Counted from the first letter of the stretch, positions 9,419 to 22,852 are shown. The stretch: DNA of 64,000 nucleotides from Paramecium sonneborni (GCA_905182985.1 CAJJDN010000015.1:258798-322797), one strand, 5' to 3'. Translations and numbers: made by a program. The notes: generated by a model from the sequence alone, not told the origin.

Positions 9419-12400
9419 TCACATTTTATCCTCTATTGTAAACTCTTTTAGGATATTCTATTATGATAATATATTTTTAGAAGGTTTCCATATTTTTATT
9501 TATTTATCTTAACCTCCACTTATAACATAATGGTTATTTTAAATCACATGCAATACATTAACTGGTTATGTTGACGCATTTATTTCATTCATTAATTAAA
9601 ATTTACCATCCTCATTTATTTTTATTCCTTTAATTTATCCATCCTTTGAACCAGTATATATTAATTTAAGAGATTCATCAACTATTATAATAATATTTAT
9701 TATATACCTGCTAATGTCATAATCAAATCCTTATGAATACTATCATTTGTTTACATTTCTAATCCTGTTTATTAATTCCAAAGCAACATTCTCTTACTTA
9801 ACGAACTTTATTTTTGTAAATATTTATATATACCAACTAATAATATAAGTACTAAAAGAGGCAACTCCAATTACTTTATCTAATTAAGGAGGCTATAATT
9901 ATTAAATCTGTCCATATTTGTTATTGCTGAAAGGTATTCTTTTAGTATAATGTTTTAATGTTCCATAAACTAATTCTTTATTCCGATTAGATCCATATAC
10001 GCTTATAATATCTGAACTTCTTTCAAACTCATATAAAATACTAATAATAAATATATACTTTTTTACTTATTTTATCTATGATCCCAAACATTCAAAGCAC
10101 TAGAATTAATTGATTTTCCAACAGCCACAAATAATCCATTTATAGTTGTCATTGCCTTAACTTCTTCTATTGTTGATTTTAACAATCCCTTTTAAACAAA
10201 AGTTTGAGGATCATATAATGTTATTTAAGATCCATGAGAAATAGCTATTGCATCTCTTTCATCCCAATAATGAATTGCTCGACAATGACTACTTTACTCT
10301 ATTGAACTTATTAATTATGATGTTTCTATATCCCAAACTTTTACTTATTTATATTATCCAGAGCATAAAATATTCTCTTTACTGCACAATGATAAAATTG
10401 GAATCATGTCCTTATAAAGTTTTTATTAATCTAAAATATTTTTATAATAATTCTTACTCATAACCTCCATAATCTTATGAATAATTCATATGATCAGCCA
10501 TAGAAAGAGAACCCCTTACTCTTGCACTAGAACTCATTTAACCTATTGATTTTGCTCTTGAAATTGTTTAGGACTCTTAAATTTATTTTTAATCTTTTCC
10601 ATAATAATTTCTAACTATGTAATTTGAATTTGAATGTTATAATTAAGTTCCCAATCCTATTGATCTATCTTTTTATTATTTATTTATTTATTCATTATAA
10701 AAGTTTTTATAGTAATCTAATTCTAAACTAGCTGTTCGATAAGTATTTTAAGAAGCTTGTAATTTACGTCTATACTCATTTAATTATCTTTTTAAATCAT
10801 CTGCTGGAGTTATTGATCTCGCTGATTTCTTAATTGAGCTTGGTCTTGAACTTAATAATGCTTAATTTGCTTAATTTAAATCTTCTATCTATTATGCATA
10901 TACACTTATCAAATAATGATCTTTAACCCAATTATCTATTATATATCTAAAAGATCTTATACACCAATTTGGTAATTCTTTAAAATATTGATTAGTTAAC
11001 ATATTTGTATATTATTCATTTGATTTCTAAGCCACTACTCGGTATTCATTAATTTTTTAAACTTAAAACTCTATTGTTTCTGTTATATTTTCTCGCTTTT
11101 ATTAATAATCATTTAATTCTAGTCTCTATTATTTCAATATATCATTATTCATTTAATTTTTACTTTATGCTATATCAAATTCTATCTAATCAATTTTTAT
11201 TTAAATGTTAGAAATCTTTTATTAAATTAAATTTAATTCTTCTTAAATCTCTTCTAATTTTTAATACTCTTATGTAATTTAATCTTCTGCTTAATATCCT
11301 AACATAAGTTCATTAAATAAATCATCAATTTATTTTTCAAAAGCATCATATTATATTGATAATTAATTTGTATTATATCTATTATGCTATTTAATAACAA
11401 TTTTTTCATTTTTTTATTTTAATAATTCATCATCCTTTCTTTTCAATTATAAATCTTTTCTTGTATTATCATTTTTTAATTTGCAAAGAATGTTATCTTA
11501 TTAAATTTTAAGTTTTTTAGCTTTAATTAATTCTTTCTGTTTTTCATCTTTTTCTTTTATATATTTTTCATTTTCCAATTTCATTTTTTTTAATAAATCT
11601 ACTTTTTATCTTTTCATAGACTCAATGTTATTTTTCAATTAATTCACTTATGATTCTTACTCTTCTAGTTTTTTGTTTAATTATTTTGAAATTGTCTCTT
11701 TTTATTTCATTTCTGAAATTTTAGTTTCATAATCTTAAATTTTTGATTTTAAAATATTAATTTAAGCAGAATCTTATTTAATAACTATTTATCTTTACAA
11801 ATTAAACTTTTCTAATTCTAGATTTGCTATTTATTTTTAATAATCTTATTTAATTTCTTTTTGTAATTATAATTTAATTTATGTTTGTTGTTCATCAATT
11901 AAAATTAAATCCTTTTCATGCTCCTCAATTTTTTAATCATTCTCAATATACTCTGTTTCATCCATTTCATATTCATCATTTGATTAATCTAATTTCAACA
12001 ATTAATTTTATTTGTTAAAATATTTTAAAAGCAATTTCTAATCCCTGTGTGATTCCTATACTAATATATAGATCATACTAAACTACCTTTATCAAAATAT
12101 CATTCTATTATTGTAACAATTAAATTTTTTTTTCTTATTCTTGTATTGTTTTTTTAAAATTACTTATTTCATTATAACAACTATCTAGTTATTAATCCTC
12201 AACAAAATTAGTTGATATATTATTTTATATCAACAATCTAAAAATATTTTCTTATTATTACTTTCTAGAATCCTAAAACCATCTTAAAACCTAATCTCTT
12301 TATTTTTTTGCCTTAAAACAATCAATTTCACTCTCACTTAGTTCTTTCTTAAGTATTAAAAAGTCTTTTTACAATTTTTAAAGTTATTGATCAATTATAA

Positions 12401-13775
12401 AGTTTTACTATTTAAGTTTATTAATTTATTCAAAATGTTATGCACATGATTGTTATTAGTTCTAATAAATTAGCTCAGTATTTAAAATTTGTTGAATTTT
12501 TATATTGTCAGTATTTATATTGTTATCTATGAGTAATTACTAATATTATTTAATTTATTCATTTAAAATAATGATAGTTTATTTCAAATTCATAATCTAA
12601 GCTGTGTGAGGATCCTTTAATAATTAAAATAAAATTACAATATTTTTAGTTGGATTATTTTTAATCTCTCTTGCTCTACTAGCATATTTTAAAGTATTAA
12701 TAGTTTCTTCATAATTAATTGCAGCTGATGATATACAAGCGATCATAAAAGTATTTGAATTTCCACCTAATGAATCTTAAAGAATTCTTGAAATAGATTA
12801 AATTTAATAATACCTTGTAAGTTTACTTTCCCTATAAGGAACATGAGCACATTTCTTTTAATCACTTAATGTATTAATAACATTTCCTAAAACTAATAAA
12901 CTTTAATTTATATTTATTCCTTCTTCCATTTATTTACCTATTGCTTATGTTTTTTTCAGTCTTTCACTTCCTGCTAAATCTACAAAATGAAATTTTGCTT
13001 TTAATGATCCTTCTTCAGATTCTCTTTTTATTTCAAAATAAATTGTAAAAATAGCATGAGATCTTGAACTATTTAAATTCATTAATGTTGCAGATGTTGT
13101 CCTATGTGCTCCTCCTCTATTTAAAATTTAAATCATATATTATGAATTAGTAACTGGAATTGTTGTCAAATTTTGTATTGATATTGTATGATCCTTCTCT
13201 TCTCTTATTGTTGGTTGAATGTTCGTTTGGATTATAGACTCATTAAGTAAATCAATAATTTATTCATTATACAATTCTACATAAGAACATGTAATATTAA
13301 TATCCAATTCTTATTTTCTTTTTTCTATTTCTTCAAATATAAATTATATCACTCTTGGAATTATTCCATATTCACTTGAATCTTAAATTAATACAATTCT
13401 TTAACCTCTAAATTAATCTACCGAAGATGTTCCCATTGTATAAGTTTTCCCAGAACCTGTTTAACCATACGCTAATACTGTACTATTGTATCCATCAAAA
13501 CAACGCAAAATCAGATTAGTAACACAACTTAATATTTCTTATTTTATTATATTACCATTAAAATATTTAATCTTGACTTGAGTCTTCATTGAATACATGA
13601 TCGAATGTAAATAGTTTACCATTTTAAGGCAAAATAATCTAAGATTCTAAATTAAAAGTACTGTGTTCCCATCTGCTTTTAAAAAGTTCTAATCTTTTCC
13701 AATAATCTCTTTTTAACTTAATGGTCGAATTCTTACTCCTACTTTCACATTCTACTATTAATCTTAATTTTCCAT
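9419..13775 (-). CDS. KIF21-like kinesin-4 with C-terminal WD40 repeats
   Basis: This is a microtubule motor of roughly 1,400 residues. The motor domain (about residues 10-370) starts [10 protein letters not shown] and has the P-loop [12 protein letters not shown], switch I NSSRSH and switch II DLAGSER. It ends near [16 protein letters not shown] 23-nt intron sits before the strand KLFTFDHVF, and a 27-nt intron sits in SKLTR/ILQDSLGG. A long Gln/Lys/Glu-rich coiled coil follows, then WD40 repeats (LCSGQYKQVKVWD, ISGGQDKQIKIWKP) up to TGA 9419. Motor, coiled coil and WD40 in this order is the KIF21 layout, known for slowing microtubule growth. One frame slip lies near 10,403-10,412 within the WD40 part (see findings). 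Not every intron in the coiled coil was resolved. Confidence 0.85.
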
Positions 13776-14240
13776 CTTGTTTTTTGACTCTTATTATTTA
13801 AATTTTATAAATAAATTATATATTATAGTCAAATCATTTATTGAATTTACGCTATTTCAATCTTAATCATCATATTATCAAGTTTAAACTCAAATGGTAT
13901 ACCCTTTCAAAATTTTTAATTACTTCTACGCATATAAGATATTAATTTTTATAAAAACTTAACATCTCTGTCCTTTATATTTCTCTATTAAATTAGTTTT
14001 ATTTGTTTACTATTCTAGTAGATATTATAATCCATTATCCATTTAATTTAAAAACATTTATTAATCATCACCAATCTTTTATAATCTATTCTATTTATCT
14101 GTTTGTTAAAAAACTAACAATTTCAAATTCTTATCTAAATCTTAAATAGGTAATTAAATTCATTATTTGCTTCATCTTTCTTGTTTTAAATGGAATTGCT
14201 ATATTGTAAAATAGCCTAGGTTTTTTGAAAACAGAAATAT
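13776..14240. other. stretch upstream of the KIF21-like gene, nothing firm
   Basis: No conserved motif is visible. The minus strand is A-rich and purine-rich and continues the weak coiled-coil-like text described next, but with frequent TGA codons. Confidence 0.35.
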
Positions 14241-15075
14241 GACTACTTCAACAGTAATAAATCTTTGACTTGTACTTTCTAATTAAGTCAATCATTTAGA
14301 TTATTTTTGAAGATGATATCAATTATTTATCTTTACTCTTTTGACATATTTCGTTTGCCATTCATGTTTTTCTTAACTCTACTTTCAATCTCTTAACCTA
14401 ACCTTTATAATAATAATTATTTTCATTTGCTTTAAGTAATTGACCCTTTTAATCATACTACTTATTCAGAAACTTGATTTTTAGAGATTTATCTCTTATC
14501 TTAAATCTTTGCAATTCAAAATTGATAGTATTTTTAAGAGTTTTTCAACTTCAATAAGTGATTCTTTTATGATTCTTTATCTTATAAAGATTTGATTTAA
14601 TCATTTTTTATATCTTTAAAATTTATTGAATTCTTTGTCAAATTCCTGTATTTACATTATTTTTATTTAACTATTGAATTAAATCATCTCAATAATTGAA
14701 CATTTCTAAACTTTTCAATACTTTCAACATCGAATTTATTTTCTTATAAATTTCTTATTTCTAATTAATCAATATTTTTTCTTCTTTGGTTTCTTACTTC
14801 TTTCTATTTTTCTTTTTAGAAGCTTGCAATTATTTAACAGATTTTCTTTGTAATCATACATTATTTTTTTTCAACTTAGTAATCTATTCTCCTATATATT
14901 AAATCACTTTTAATTCTTACTCTTAATCTATATATTTGTATTTAAATTTGAATGAATATGATTTGTTCCAAAATGTATGGATTCTGAGATTTAACATTAT
15001 TTACAATTATACATTTACATATAGATCTAGAATAGATGCTCCCTCTCCACCTACTCTTCCAAATAATTGGATCAT
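14241..15075 (-). pseudogene. coiled-coil frame interrupted by TGA codons
   Basis: A minus-strand frame begins at ATG 15073-15075 (MIQLFGRVGGEGASILDLY). It stays in one frame through Lys/Glu/Gln-rich heptad-like text such as ELKVIQYIGEQITKLKK and TKEEKILINQKQEIYKK. Five or more in-frame TGA codons interrupt it. A 30-nt intron could remove the first TGA but not the rest. The purine bias and heptads suggest it once coded a coiled-coil protein. It lies between two ciliary-type genes. It may be a pseudogene or poorly assembled, and chance cannot be excluded for the later part. Confidence 0.35.
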
Positions 15076-15219
15076 CAGCTGAATCTATTGTCTTAAAGTA
15101 TTTTTGTATTATTTTAATTTATTCACTTTAAGGTTTGTTCAAATATAGAAAAGGTGACACATGAATTTATGAGATTAGGTTATGATTATTATTAGTTAAT
15201 CATATAAATTTAATAATTT

Positions 15220-18076
15220 TCATATTTCTATTTCTTTAACTTTAGGCTTCTTATAAAAGCGTAATTAAGCATTAGATTCAGGTGGATAAAATGGAGCTTA
15301 TTTACCATAATTCTTTGGTAATGGTGCTCCTGTAATATCATCTGGAATGTATTATTAAACTCTTTGTTTGGCCATAGTCTTACAAGAAAACGGTTCAAAC
15401 ATTTTTTCTTATTATTCTTTTTCTAATCTTTGACGTCTAACAATAAATTAATAGTTAACCTATCTTCTAAATATCTTATCTAAGCTTTTTATTATCTTAA
15501 ATATTCATCTTCATGTTCTGGCAAAGGAGGCAAACTCTTATCCAATCTTTCTCTAGCCTCTTATACTACATTTTCTAATTCATCTTTTTCTTATTATAAC
15601 TTAATTGCTGTTGCTTAATACATTGATAATTCAGCTATTGTTGCCATCATTTTTCTTGTTAAATCTTTTAACTTTGCTTAAAACTCATTAACCTTTTCTG
15701 ATAACTCTAAAGTAGACAATCTTCCATCTAATGCTTATTTTCTTAACTTCTCTGATAAATTTGTTATTTCATCTAAAATTAATTCTTTTTCTAATAATTA
15801 TTCTTTTTTATTATTCAATCTTTCTTCTAAAACATGTATTTTAGCATCTAATGCTTCCTAATCTGGATCTTCACCACCTAACTCTCTAAATCTTTATTAA
15901 TTATTTGGGTTTTCAAGTTCCTCAGAAAGTTAAGATTCTTTCTTTTTCTCCAATTCTAATTCATCTTTTAATTATATAACTTTTGATGATAATTATGGTA
16001 TTTAAAGAATATCTTTCCTTGCAACATCTATTTTTCTTTTTTATTCCTATATTTCAATCTTTATCATTCTTATATCATCTTCTAATCTTTTTATTTCTAA
16101 CTCTCCAGATTTTAATATGTTATCTTATATGTTACATTTTTCATACATAATGCATAATTCATCATTTCTATCTATTAATACTATGCCTGTATGATTTCTT
16201 GATTCACAAACTTACTCATATTACTTTCTTAAATTTAACATATCTTTTTCTAATGAAGATATTATCATATTTAATTTCTATATTTCATTTATATTTTAAT
16301 CTATTATTTCTTTTTTAGCTTTTCTTTAATATTCTAATTTATTTAATTTAGCATGACTTCTATCTTTCTTATGTACTTCAACCTATAAACAATGTCTATA
16401 TTCTAATAATGTTCTCTCCTTCTCTTAAGATTCATTTTTTAATATTTCTAATTCATTTTAAAGTATTTTAATTCTTTCTTTTAGTTCTGCTAAATCTTAT
16501 GAACTATTCTAGATCATATTAACATATTTATTTCTTGCTTATTTAACTTCTTCATATAATGATTTATAATTATGTTCTTTTGCTTCTGTTTCTTATGCTT
16601 TTTTCTATAAATCCATAATTAATAATTCTTTTATTTTAAGTTCTTCTCTTGTTTCTCTTACTTCTGCTAATGCACTAGATGCTTTTCTAGCCATACTTTC
16701 TCTCGTTGCTGTTAATGCTTTAACTCTCTTTAATCCTTCAGCTTCAAAATTTTATAATTCTATCATTTGTTTTTCAAATTTCTTTATTTCATTATCTACT
16801 TTACTTTATTCTTACATTTTCTCTTCTGCTTTATCTTTTACTTTTCTTACTCTACCTTCTAACATTGTGTATTCTTCGGCTATGTTCTCTCCTATTTCAT
16901 TTTATTTCTCTATTTCATATTTTAAATTAACTATTTCTTTTTTTATATTTTCTAATATCATCTTTTATTCATGAAGAGTATCATTTGTTTATTACATTTA
17001 TGTTTATTATTTTTTTAATTCTTTTTTATCTAAATCAATTGCCTTCTTTAAAGAACTAACTGTATCTCTATGTCTTCTAATTTCTAACTAACTATTTCTT
17101 ATTTCAATATCATTAGAAACTTTTTAACTACTTAAATCACTAATTTCTTCTTTCAATTTCGAAGATAGATCATTTTAAATTGCTTATTCTCTTTAATTCT
17201 TTTCTGTTATACTCTTCTCTTCATCTATTTAACCTTCATATTCTTATAGTTTTAATTATAATTTTTTTAGTTCTACATTTAAATCATCTATTTATTTATT
17301 CTTTTTAGATATATCATCCTTATATCCTTAAAGATCTTTTAACATAATTTTATTGGCACTTTTTAACATTTCTGCATTTTTACTAAAACGATTAGGATCA
17401 TCCTTTATTTTTATATATTCATCATTTAATTTACTTATCTTATTTAATTTCTCATCATTTTCAACTTTCAATTATTCTATCTTTTCTGATTTTTCATCAA
17501 TACTTTTTTATTCACTTTCAATTTTTTATTTATACTCTAATAATAAATCTCTTTCTCTTTCTATTTCAGCATCTTTTTAAAGCATTTCTGGTAAAGCTTT
17601 GCTCTTAGCCATTTTTTCTTATTCAGATATTCTAGTCAATATAATTGATTTCTCATGTTCTACTTCTTCACATTAAAATTATTTAGCATCAATTAATTAT
17701 TCCATCATTTCATATTCTGCTTCTGTCTTTTTTAAACTTGCATTTAAATTTTATGCTTTCTCTTATGCATTAGCCTATAATGTTATTACAATCTATATAT
17801 ACTTAATCATTTAAAGCAGTTTCGAGATTTTGTTTCTCAGTTGCTAATTATGTTTTCAGTTTTTTTGATTTTTCCCATAGAAAATGATGATTTTTAAATG
17901 TTTATACAACTGTGTCATGAAGTTTATGAAATTTTTTCTTATATGAATCACATTACTCTTAATTGATTTTTCCTTACCTAAGATAAATTATTGAAATCTA
18001 ACTTAAATAGATCAGTAAGCATACTAAGGGCAACATTACTCTATAAATCTCGTATTTCATCTGGTACTTCTGACAT
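15220..18076 (-). CDS. CCDC146/MBO2-like ciliary coiled-coil protein
   Basis: This is a protein of about 900 residues, nearly all coiled coil. The C-terminal region is diagnostic. RFRELGGEDPDQEALDAKI is followed by LEERLNNKKEQLLEKELIL, then KMMATIAELSMYQA, and the tail has DDITGAPLPKNYGKQAPF and ends KPKVKEIEI. Vertebrate CCDC146 and Chlamydomonas MBO2 share this order and the same end. The family acts at basal bodies, axonemes or sperm microtubules and is needed for normal beating in algae. The first exon starts MSEVPDEIRDL. An intron of about 27 nt near 17,790 starts GTATATATAG; the intron after the first exon was not settled. Frames around it fit well. Confidence 0.85.
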
Positions 18077-18114
18077 TATTAAGTTAAAATAAATATTAAA
18101 TATATATATATTTT

Positions 18115-18672
18115 ATGAAAGCATCAAAATACTAAATTGAAAATAGAGACTATAACATTATTACATGTGTTGATTTTAATCAAAAATAATAATCATTACC
18201 TCCATTAAGGAAATTAGGTTAATCATAAGACCATCCTTTTCCAAGAAAAGCCAAATTTGAAGTAGCTCAAGAATAAGTATAGATGCAACAGACATAAACC
18301 ACTAAAGTTAACAATTCTCAATAAGACATAAAATAAATATAATCAGGTTCTATGATGAATGTTTCATCAGTTAAATTTGATTTTATTTCTTTTACTCAAG
18401 GAAAATAATAACCATTTCATGATCTAAAGTAGGAATTGAAGATCTTGCACAAAAAAAAAGTATCTTTATCTATATCAATATTAAAGGGTGGAATGGGTGA
18501 AATTGCTGATTTAGGAGGCTTGTGTTACCCAAATTTTAATAGGGAATATCAAGATAAATTCAAGGAAAACCAAACTATATTTAGAAAATAAAAAGGAGAT
18601 TATCCTGCTGTCACAGATCCTAAATTCTCTTATGGACCTTTTATGAAACCTTTTAAAAAGTTCAAGTTTTGA
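18115..18672 (+). CDS. conserved-looking hypothetical protein, 185 aa
   Basis: A single exon of 185 codons runs from ATG 18115 to TGA 18670. It is basic, rich in Gln, Lys and Pro, with no membrane segment. Features are LPPLRKLGQSQDHPFPRKAK near the N-terminus, a Gln-rich middle, and a C-terminal part with GGMGEIADLGGLCYPNF and DPKFSYGPFMKPFKKFKF. The divergent start lies 38 bases from the CCDC146 start, so they may share a promoter. This and the Pro/aromatic repeats would suit a microtubule-associated ciliary protein, but that is inference. No family is recognised. Confidence 0.7.
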
Positions 18673-18707
18673 TATTTCATTATATTATTTTTCATATTAA
18701 TAATTAA

Positions 18708-21176
18708 ATGGAAACCTAAATTTTAAGATAATGTTTAAGTTCAAATGAGACTTATTCAAAAACAGATGAAATCAAACTTAAAATCTTATATTCTGACATG
18801 TGATTATTTAATCTTATATTAGTTATTATATAAAATAGGTTTAATAGTCTATTGCTAAAATTATCTAAGATCCTTTTGAAAGTCCAAATATAAAACTTAT
18901 GGCTTTAAAAGTATAAATCTCATCAAAACTTTAGTTAAATAAAGAACTTGTCGAAACTTTCAATGGCAATTATATATATTTACTATAAAAAACGTTATTA
19001 CCTGTATTAGAAGAAATTGCTAAATATAAATATACTTCCGATGACCCAGACAGAGGAGTTACATATTTTTTAAATGGTGAAAGTCCAAATTAAGGTTTAA
19101 TTAATCCTTATATTAGACAATAAGGACTTATAAATTACTGGTGAATAATTTGTTAGAGTTGTATTAGAGTGTATAAGAGTTTGGAGTAGATGGTTTCCAT
19201 TAGAATATTAATCATATTATTTAAGTTCTTTTAAAATTACATATGAAAAGTTAGTAAAGTTAGGAGTTAAATTTCCAAAGATCGTTTATTTTGAAAACAT
19301 TGAATAATATATTCCAAATTAGTTAATTCCTTTATCAATGATAATTTAATTAAGAGAACGACTTAAAAATTAAACTAATCTTTCAACAAAATAAATTTAA
19401 AATTATTTAGCCATGAATCCTGCCCATTTTTTTTATTAACATAAATATAGTACATATGGTGATTTTTTCCATTAAATTAAAAACAAAAATCCAATTTAAA
19501 GAAAAAAAGTTTTAAGAAAGGCTACTTTTCTATTAGAAAAGGAATTTGAAAATCTTGATACAAAAAGAAAAGATCCGTTATATAATCCTATTTCAACAGA
19601 AACTTTATAAATCGAAAATCTATGTTTACAAAATTTATATAATGTATTATCAATTAAAGTACCAGATCTTCAAACATAAATTATCTCATTATAGAATAAA
19701 GTTAATAGTTTAGAAAAATAACTATTAGATAAGGAATAAAAAATAAATGAATTACAGAATGAATTGAAACAATTATAAAAACAGTTTTCAATTAACATTA
19801 AAGAGTTTTTAACTTCAAATGACCTATCCAATAGCTAATTATTTCAAAATGATGTAAACTAAACTATTATAATTAGGTTACAAAATTAAAATTACACTAT
19901 GGAATTTATGATTAAACTTATGAAATTGAAAAATTAAAACAACTTATTTATAAATCTGATATAAAAATAGAAGAACTAACTGAAAATTTAGATGAAACTA
20001 TCAAAAAAAAAAATTTACTTTATGAAGAAAATAAAACTCTAAATTAGACAATATTAGTTTTAGAGAGAAGACTAATTTAAAATACTACATAACCTATAAA
20101 AACTATATCAACATAACAATGTTTAAGTGAATGTCGTTAGAATACTATGACTAATATTAGCTAATCAGGTACAATAGTTTCAAAAAAAGAAAAGAGCACT
20201 GGATTTTAAAACTCTTTGTTGTTGTCACTAAAATAATAAATTTTAGGATAATCATATTATATTAAGACCTTATAAACTCAAATAATTAAGTTTGATAAAT
20301 ATTTTTTACATTCTGGTCATACAAATTCTATAATCTCTTAACCTACAACATCCACTTAATATAAAGGTAAATCTAACAAAAACTAAATTAGTCCCTATGT
20401 ATTCTCCATAATCTGTCTCTTAACCTAAATCAAGAGGATCAAAAGAAATAACTTCACCATTTGTAGATTATGATGGCAAAATATTTGCAATTATTCCTGA
20501 AGCTTTTACTGTCAAATTTAGATAATCATGTTTGCTTAAAAAATCAATTTTATATTCAGATGATAATCTTCAAATTGGTGTTCAATCTAGTTTATAATAA
20601 AATTAATAACTCTTAATTAATTTAGTCTTGCATAACAAAACTCAAGAATAATTGTATAACCTTTGCATTTAATATCAAAAATCTTAGAATCTATAATTTT
20701 AGATTCATCCTAATAATATTTAATAATCTATTAAAAGTAATGAATAAGTATCCTAAAAAATATTTATTTCTTTTTAAAAACTTCCTTATCAATTGTTGGA
20801 ATTTTCAATAAGCTACAAAATATCTCATAAAGAGCATAGCTTCAAAGTTTGCCTTCCTTGTACAATAAATAAATTTTTCACATTTTTAGAGGTTACATAA
20901 ACATAAGAAGCTCCAAAATCATTTTTTTATAATAGTAAAATCTTTCAAACAAGCTTTTAAAATCAAATTGTATCATTACTTCCTGATTTTTAAATTAATT
21001 AAATTAATGATCAATATATTGAAGCTTTAGCAAGGATTTAAATAGAAAAATCTGTGTTTTTAATATCAATTTAATCTAATAATCATCAAATGCAAATTAA
21101 ATTGAATGGAACTTATTAGGATACTCTAGTGGAATGCATAGTGTCAACTTATTAAGGACTATTTATGAAGAGATGA
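18708..21176 (+). CDS. VHS-domain protein with alpha-adaptin-type appendage
   Basis: Four introns of 23, 22, 23 and 25 nt leave 791 residues. Residues about 1-190 resemble a VHS domain: SPNIKLMALKVQISSKLQL, LECIRVWSRWF and YEKLVKLGVKFP, the last close to the YEELKxxGVEFP end of TOM1/HRS. A coiled coil (about 290-420) and a Ser/Thr/Gln-rich linker follow. The last 240 residues match the AP-2 alpha appendage. LYSDDNLQIGVQSSLQQN and LHNKT sit where alpha-adaptin has LYEDxxIQVGxKSEFRQN and NKT. KVCLPCTINKFF follows, then ECIVSTYQGLF as the end. It is likely a monomeric cargo or clathrin adaptor in endosomal or plasma-membrane traffic. GGA proteins share the idea, VHS plus ear, but have a shorter ear. 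Confidence 0.78.
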
Positions 21177-21221
21177 CAAAAATTGAATATATTTATTAAA
21201 ATTAAAAAATAATAATTATAA

Positions 21222-21517
21222 ATGCAGTAGCTTTAGATAGGACTAGTCTTATTAATTTCATGTTTAGCATTTTTTCTTTTAGGTTATTAATGGGCTGTTT
21301 CGAATCAAAAACCATTATATGATAGTGTATAATTATAAATATCGTTTTTAGATTGGATCTGATGATGATGAATGTAAAGTATAAGTTATTTTCTTTAGAA
21401 AAACTTGAATAATAATTGAAGGAATATAAGAAAAATGAGGAGAATTATAAGAAATAAATTTAGGATCTTACATAAAAATTAGAGATGAAAAATAGTAATA
21501 AAAATACAAATGTTTGA
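21222..21517 (+). CDS. small single-pass membrane protein with coiled coil, 81 aa
   Basis: Two 25-nt introns leave 81 residues. Residues about 5-23 are a transmembrane helix (IGLVLLISCLAFFLLGYQWA). An acidic patch (SIGSDDDE) and a short coiled coil rich in Lys, Glu and Gln up to TGA 21515 follow. Both introns have the standard GTA...TAG ends and restore the frame, which supports a real gene. It is too small for a family assignment. The downstream neighbour VPS29 is on the same strand 128 bases away. Confidence 0.65.
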
Positions 21518-21644
21518 TTCTTAATAAAATAATTATGAGACATGTGTATAATTATTTATAATATAATTACATTTTTAAATTCTAGTATTGATTATTTCTC
21601 TTACTTTAGCATTGAATATATTTTTCATTAATAAATAATATAAT

Positions 21645-22295
21645 ATGGCACAAGAATCAAATTATGGTGACGTAAATAAATTATAAAATCCTAGATTTTA
21701 CTTTTATGTGGAGATTTACATATTGGTACAAGAGTGCAAAAGCTTCATGAAAAGATTGTAAGTGCATTAGGATAGAATAAATTATAACATGTTCTTTGTA
21801 CAGGAAATGTTGGAAATAAAGAGACTTATGATTGGTTGAAGTAAATTTCACCAAATTTTCATTGTGTTAGAGGTTAATATGATGATGTATTAATCACTTT
21901 TGATATTAGGAAAATAATGAAATTCATTATGATCAAAAAGTAATATAAATTGGAATATGGAAAATTCTATTGATACATGGACATTAATTTGTTCCATGGA
22001 ATGATGAAGAAACAATTAGTGTATTTTTGAAAGAAAATGCATGTGACATTGCAGTTTTTGGAAATTCTCATTAATCACTAATAAGCAAATTTGAGAAAAA
22101 ATATTTTATAAATCCTGGAACAATCAGTGGAGCTTATGGATCTATTAAATAGTTAAATTTTTAATCATATATAGAGATGCAGTGATTTAACCAGAATTTG
22201 TTATACTTGAATGTTTAGGTGATGAAATTGGAGTTTACAAATATAAATTAGTCAATGGAGAATTACTAATTGAAAAATGTGTAATAACAAAATGA
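21645..22295 (+). CDS. VPS29: retromer subunit VPS29
   Basis: Three 23-nt introns leave 193 residues, about the normal length. The metallophosphoesterase-like fold is evident from LLCGDLHIGTR near the start, then HVLCTGNVGNKETYDWLK, VRGQYDD, LIHGHQFVPW, DIAVFGNSH, KYFINPGTISGAY and the C-terminal strands EFVILECLGDEIGVYKYKL. VPS29 joins VPS35 in retromer and recycles receptors from endosomes. Metal-ligand positions are largely kept (GDLH, GN, GNSH), but VPS29 is not regarded as an active phosphatase. A short exon (MAQESNYGD) precedes the first intron. Confidence 0.95.
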
Positions 22296-22852
22296 ACAAC
22301 AATTTAATTGTCTATTATTATTGATTTTTTTGACAATCTCTATTAATTAAAATAATTCTATAGAATCTCTGTTTTTGTATGAATGATTGAGATGTTTATG
22401 TAAAACAATCAAAAAATTAATATAGAATGAAGAAGATAATTTATAAAATATTTATAGTATTGTTTATTCAACAAAAATTAAGTTCTATCAGATTCTTATT
22501 AGTATCTAAATATTCTTTTTCAAATGTATGTTTTGTGATTGAAACATCATTAAATGTAATATTAAATTAAGCAACTCCTCAATCTCTTAATCATTAACTA
22601 AGATTTAATAATTCTTATTGTTTCATTAATAATTGAATGAAGTACTCTAAAAGTGAGACGTACATTGGCAGATTTTTAAATTTATATTAGATTATTGATT
22701 CTGTTCACTGTATTAACTTCCTAAGTGTTTTTTTTGAAAGTTGTTATTAATTGGAGTTTCAAAATATTGAATTCTGAAATAACAATTTCTTTGTAAGTTA
22801 ATTTTAAAGATTATAAAAATATTCTTAATAATAATATATTAGAAATATATCT
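22296..22852. other. intergenic with one doubtful small frame
   Basis: A 69-codon plus-strand frame (22427-22636) begins MKKIIYKIFIVLFIQQ, which looks like a signal peptide, and then has Asn/Ser/Phe-rich text. No downstream exon joins it convincingly. At this base composition a frame of that size is expected by chance. Nothing else is seen. Confidence 0.4.
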
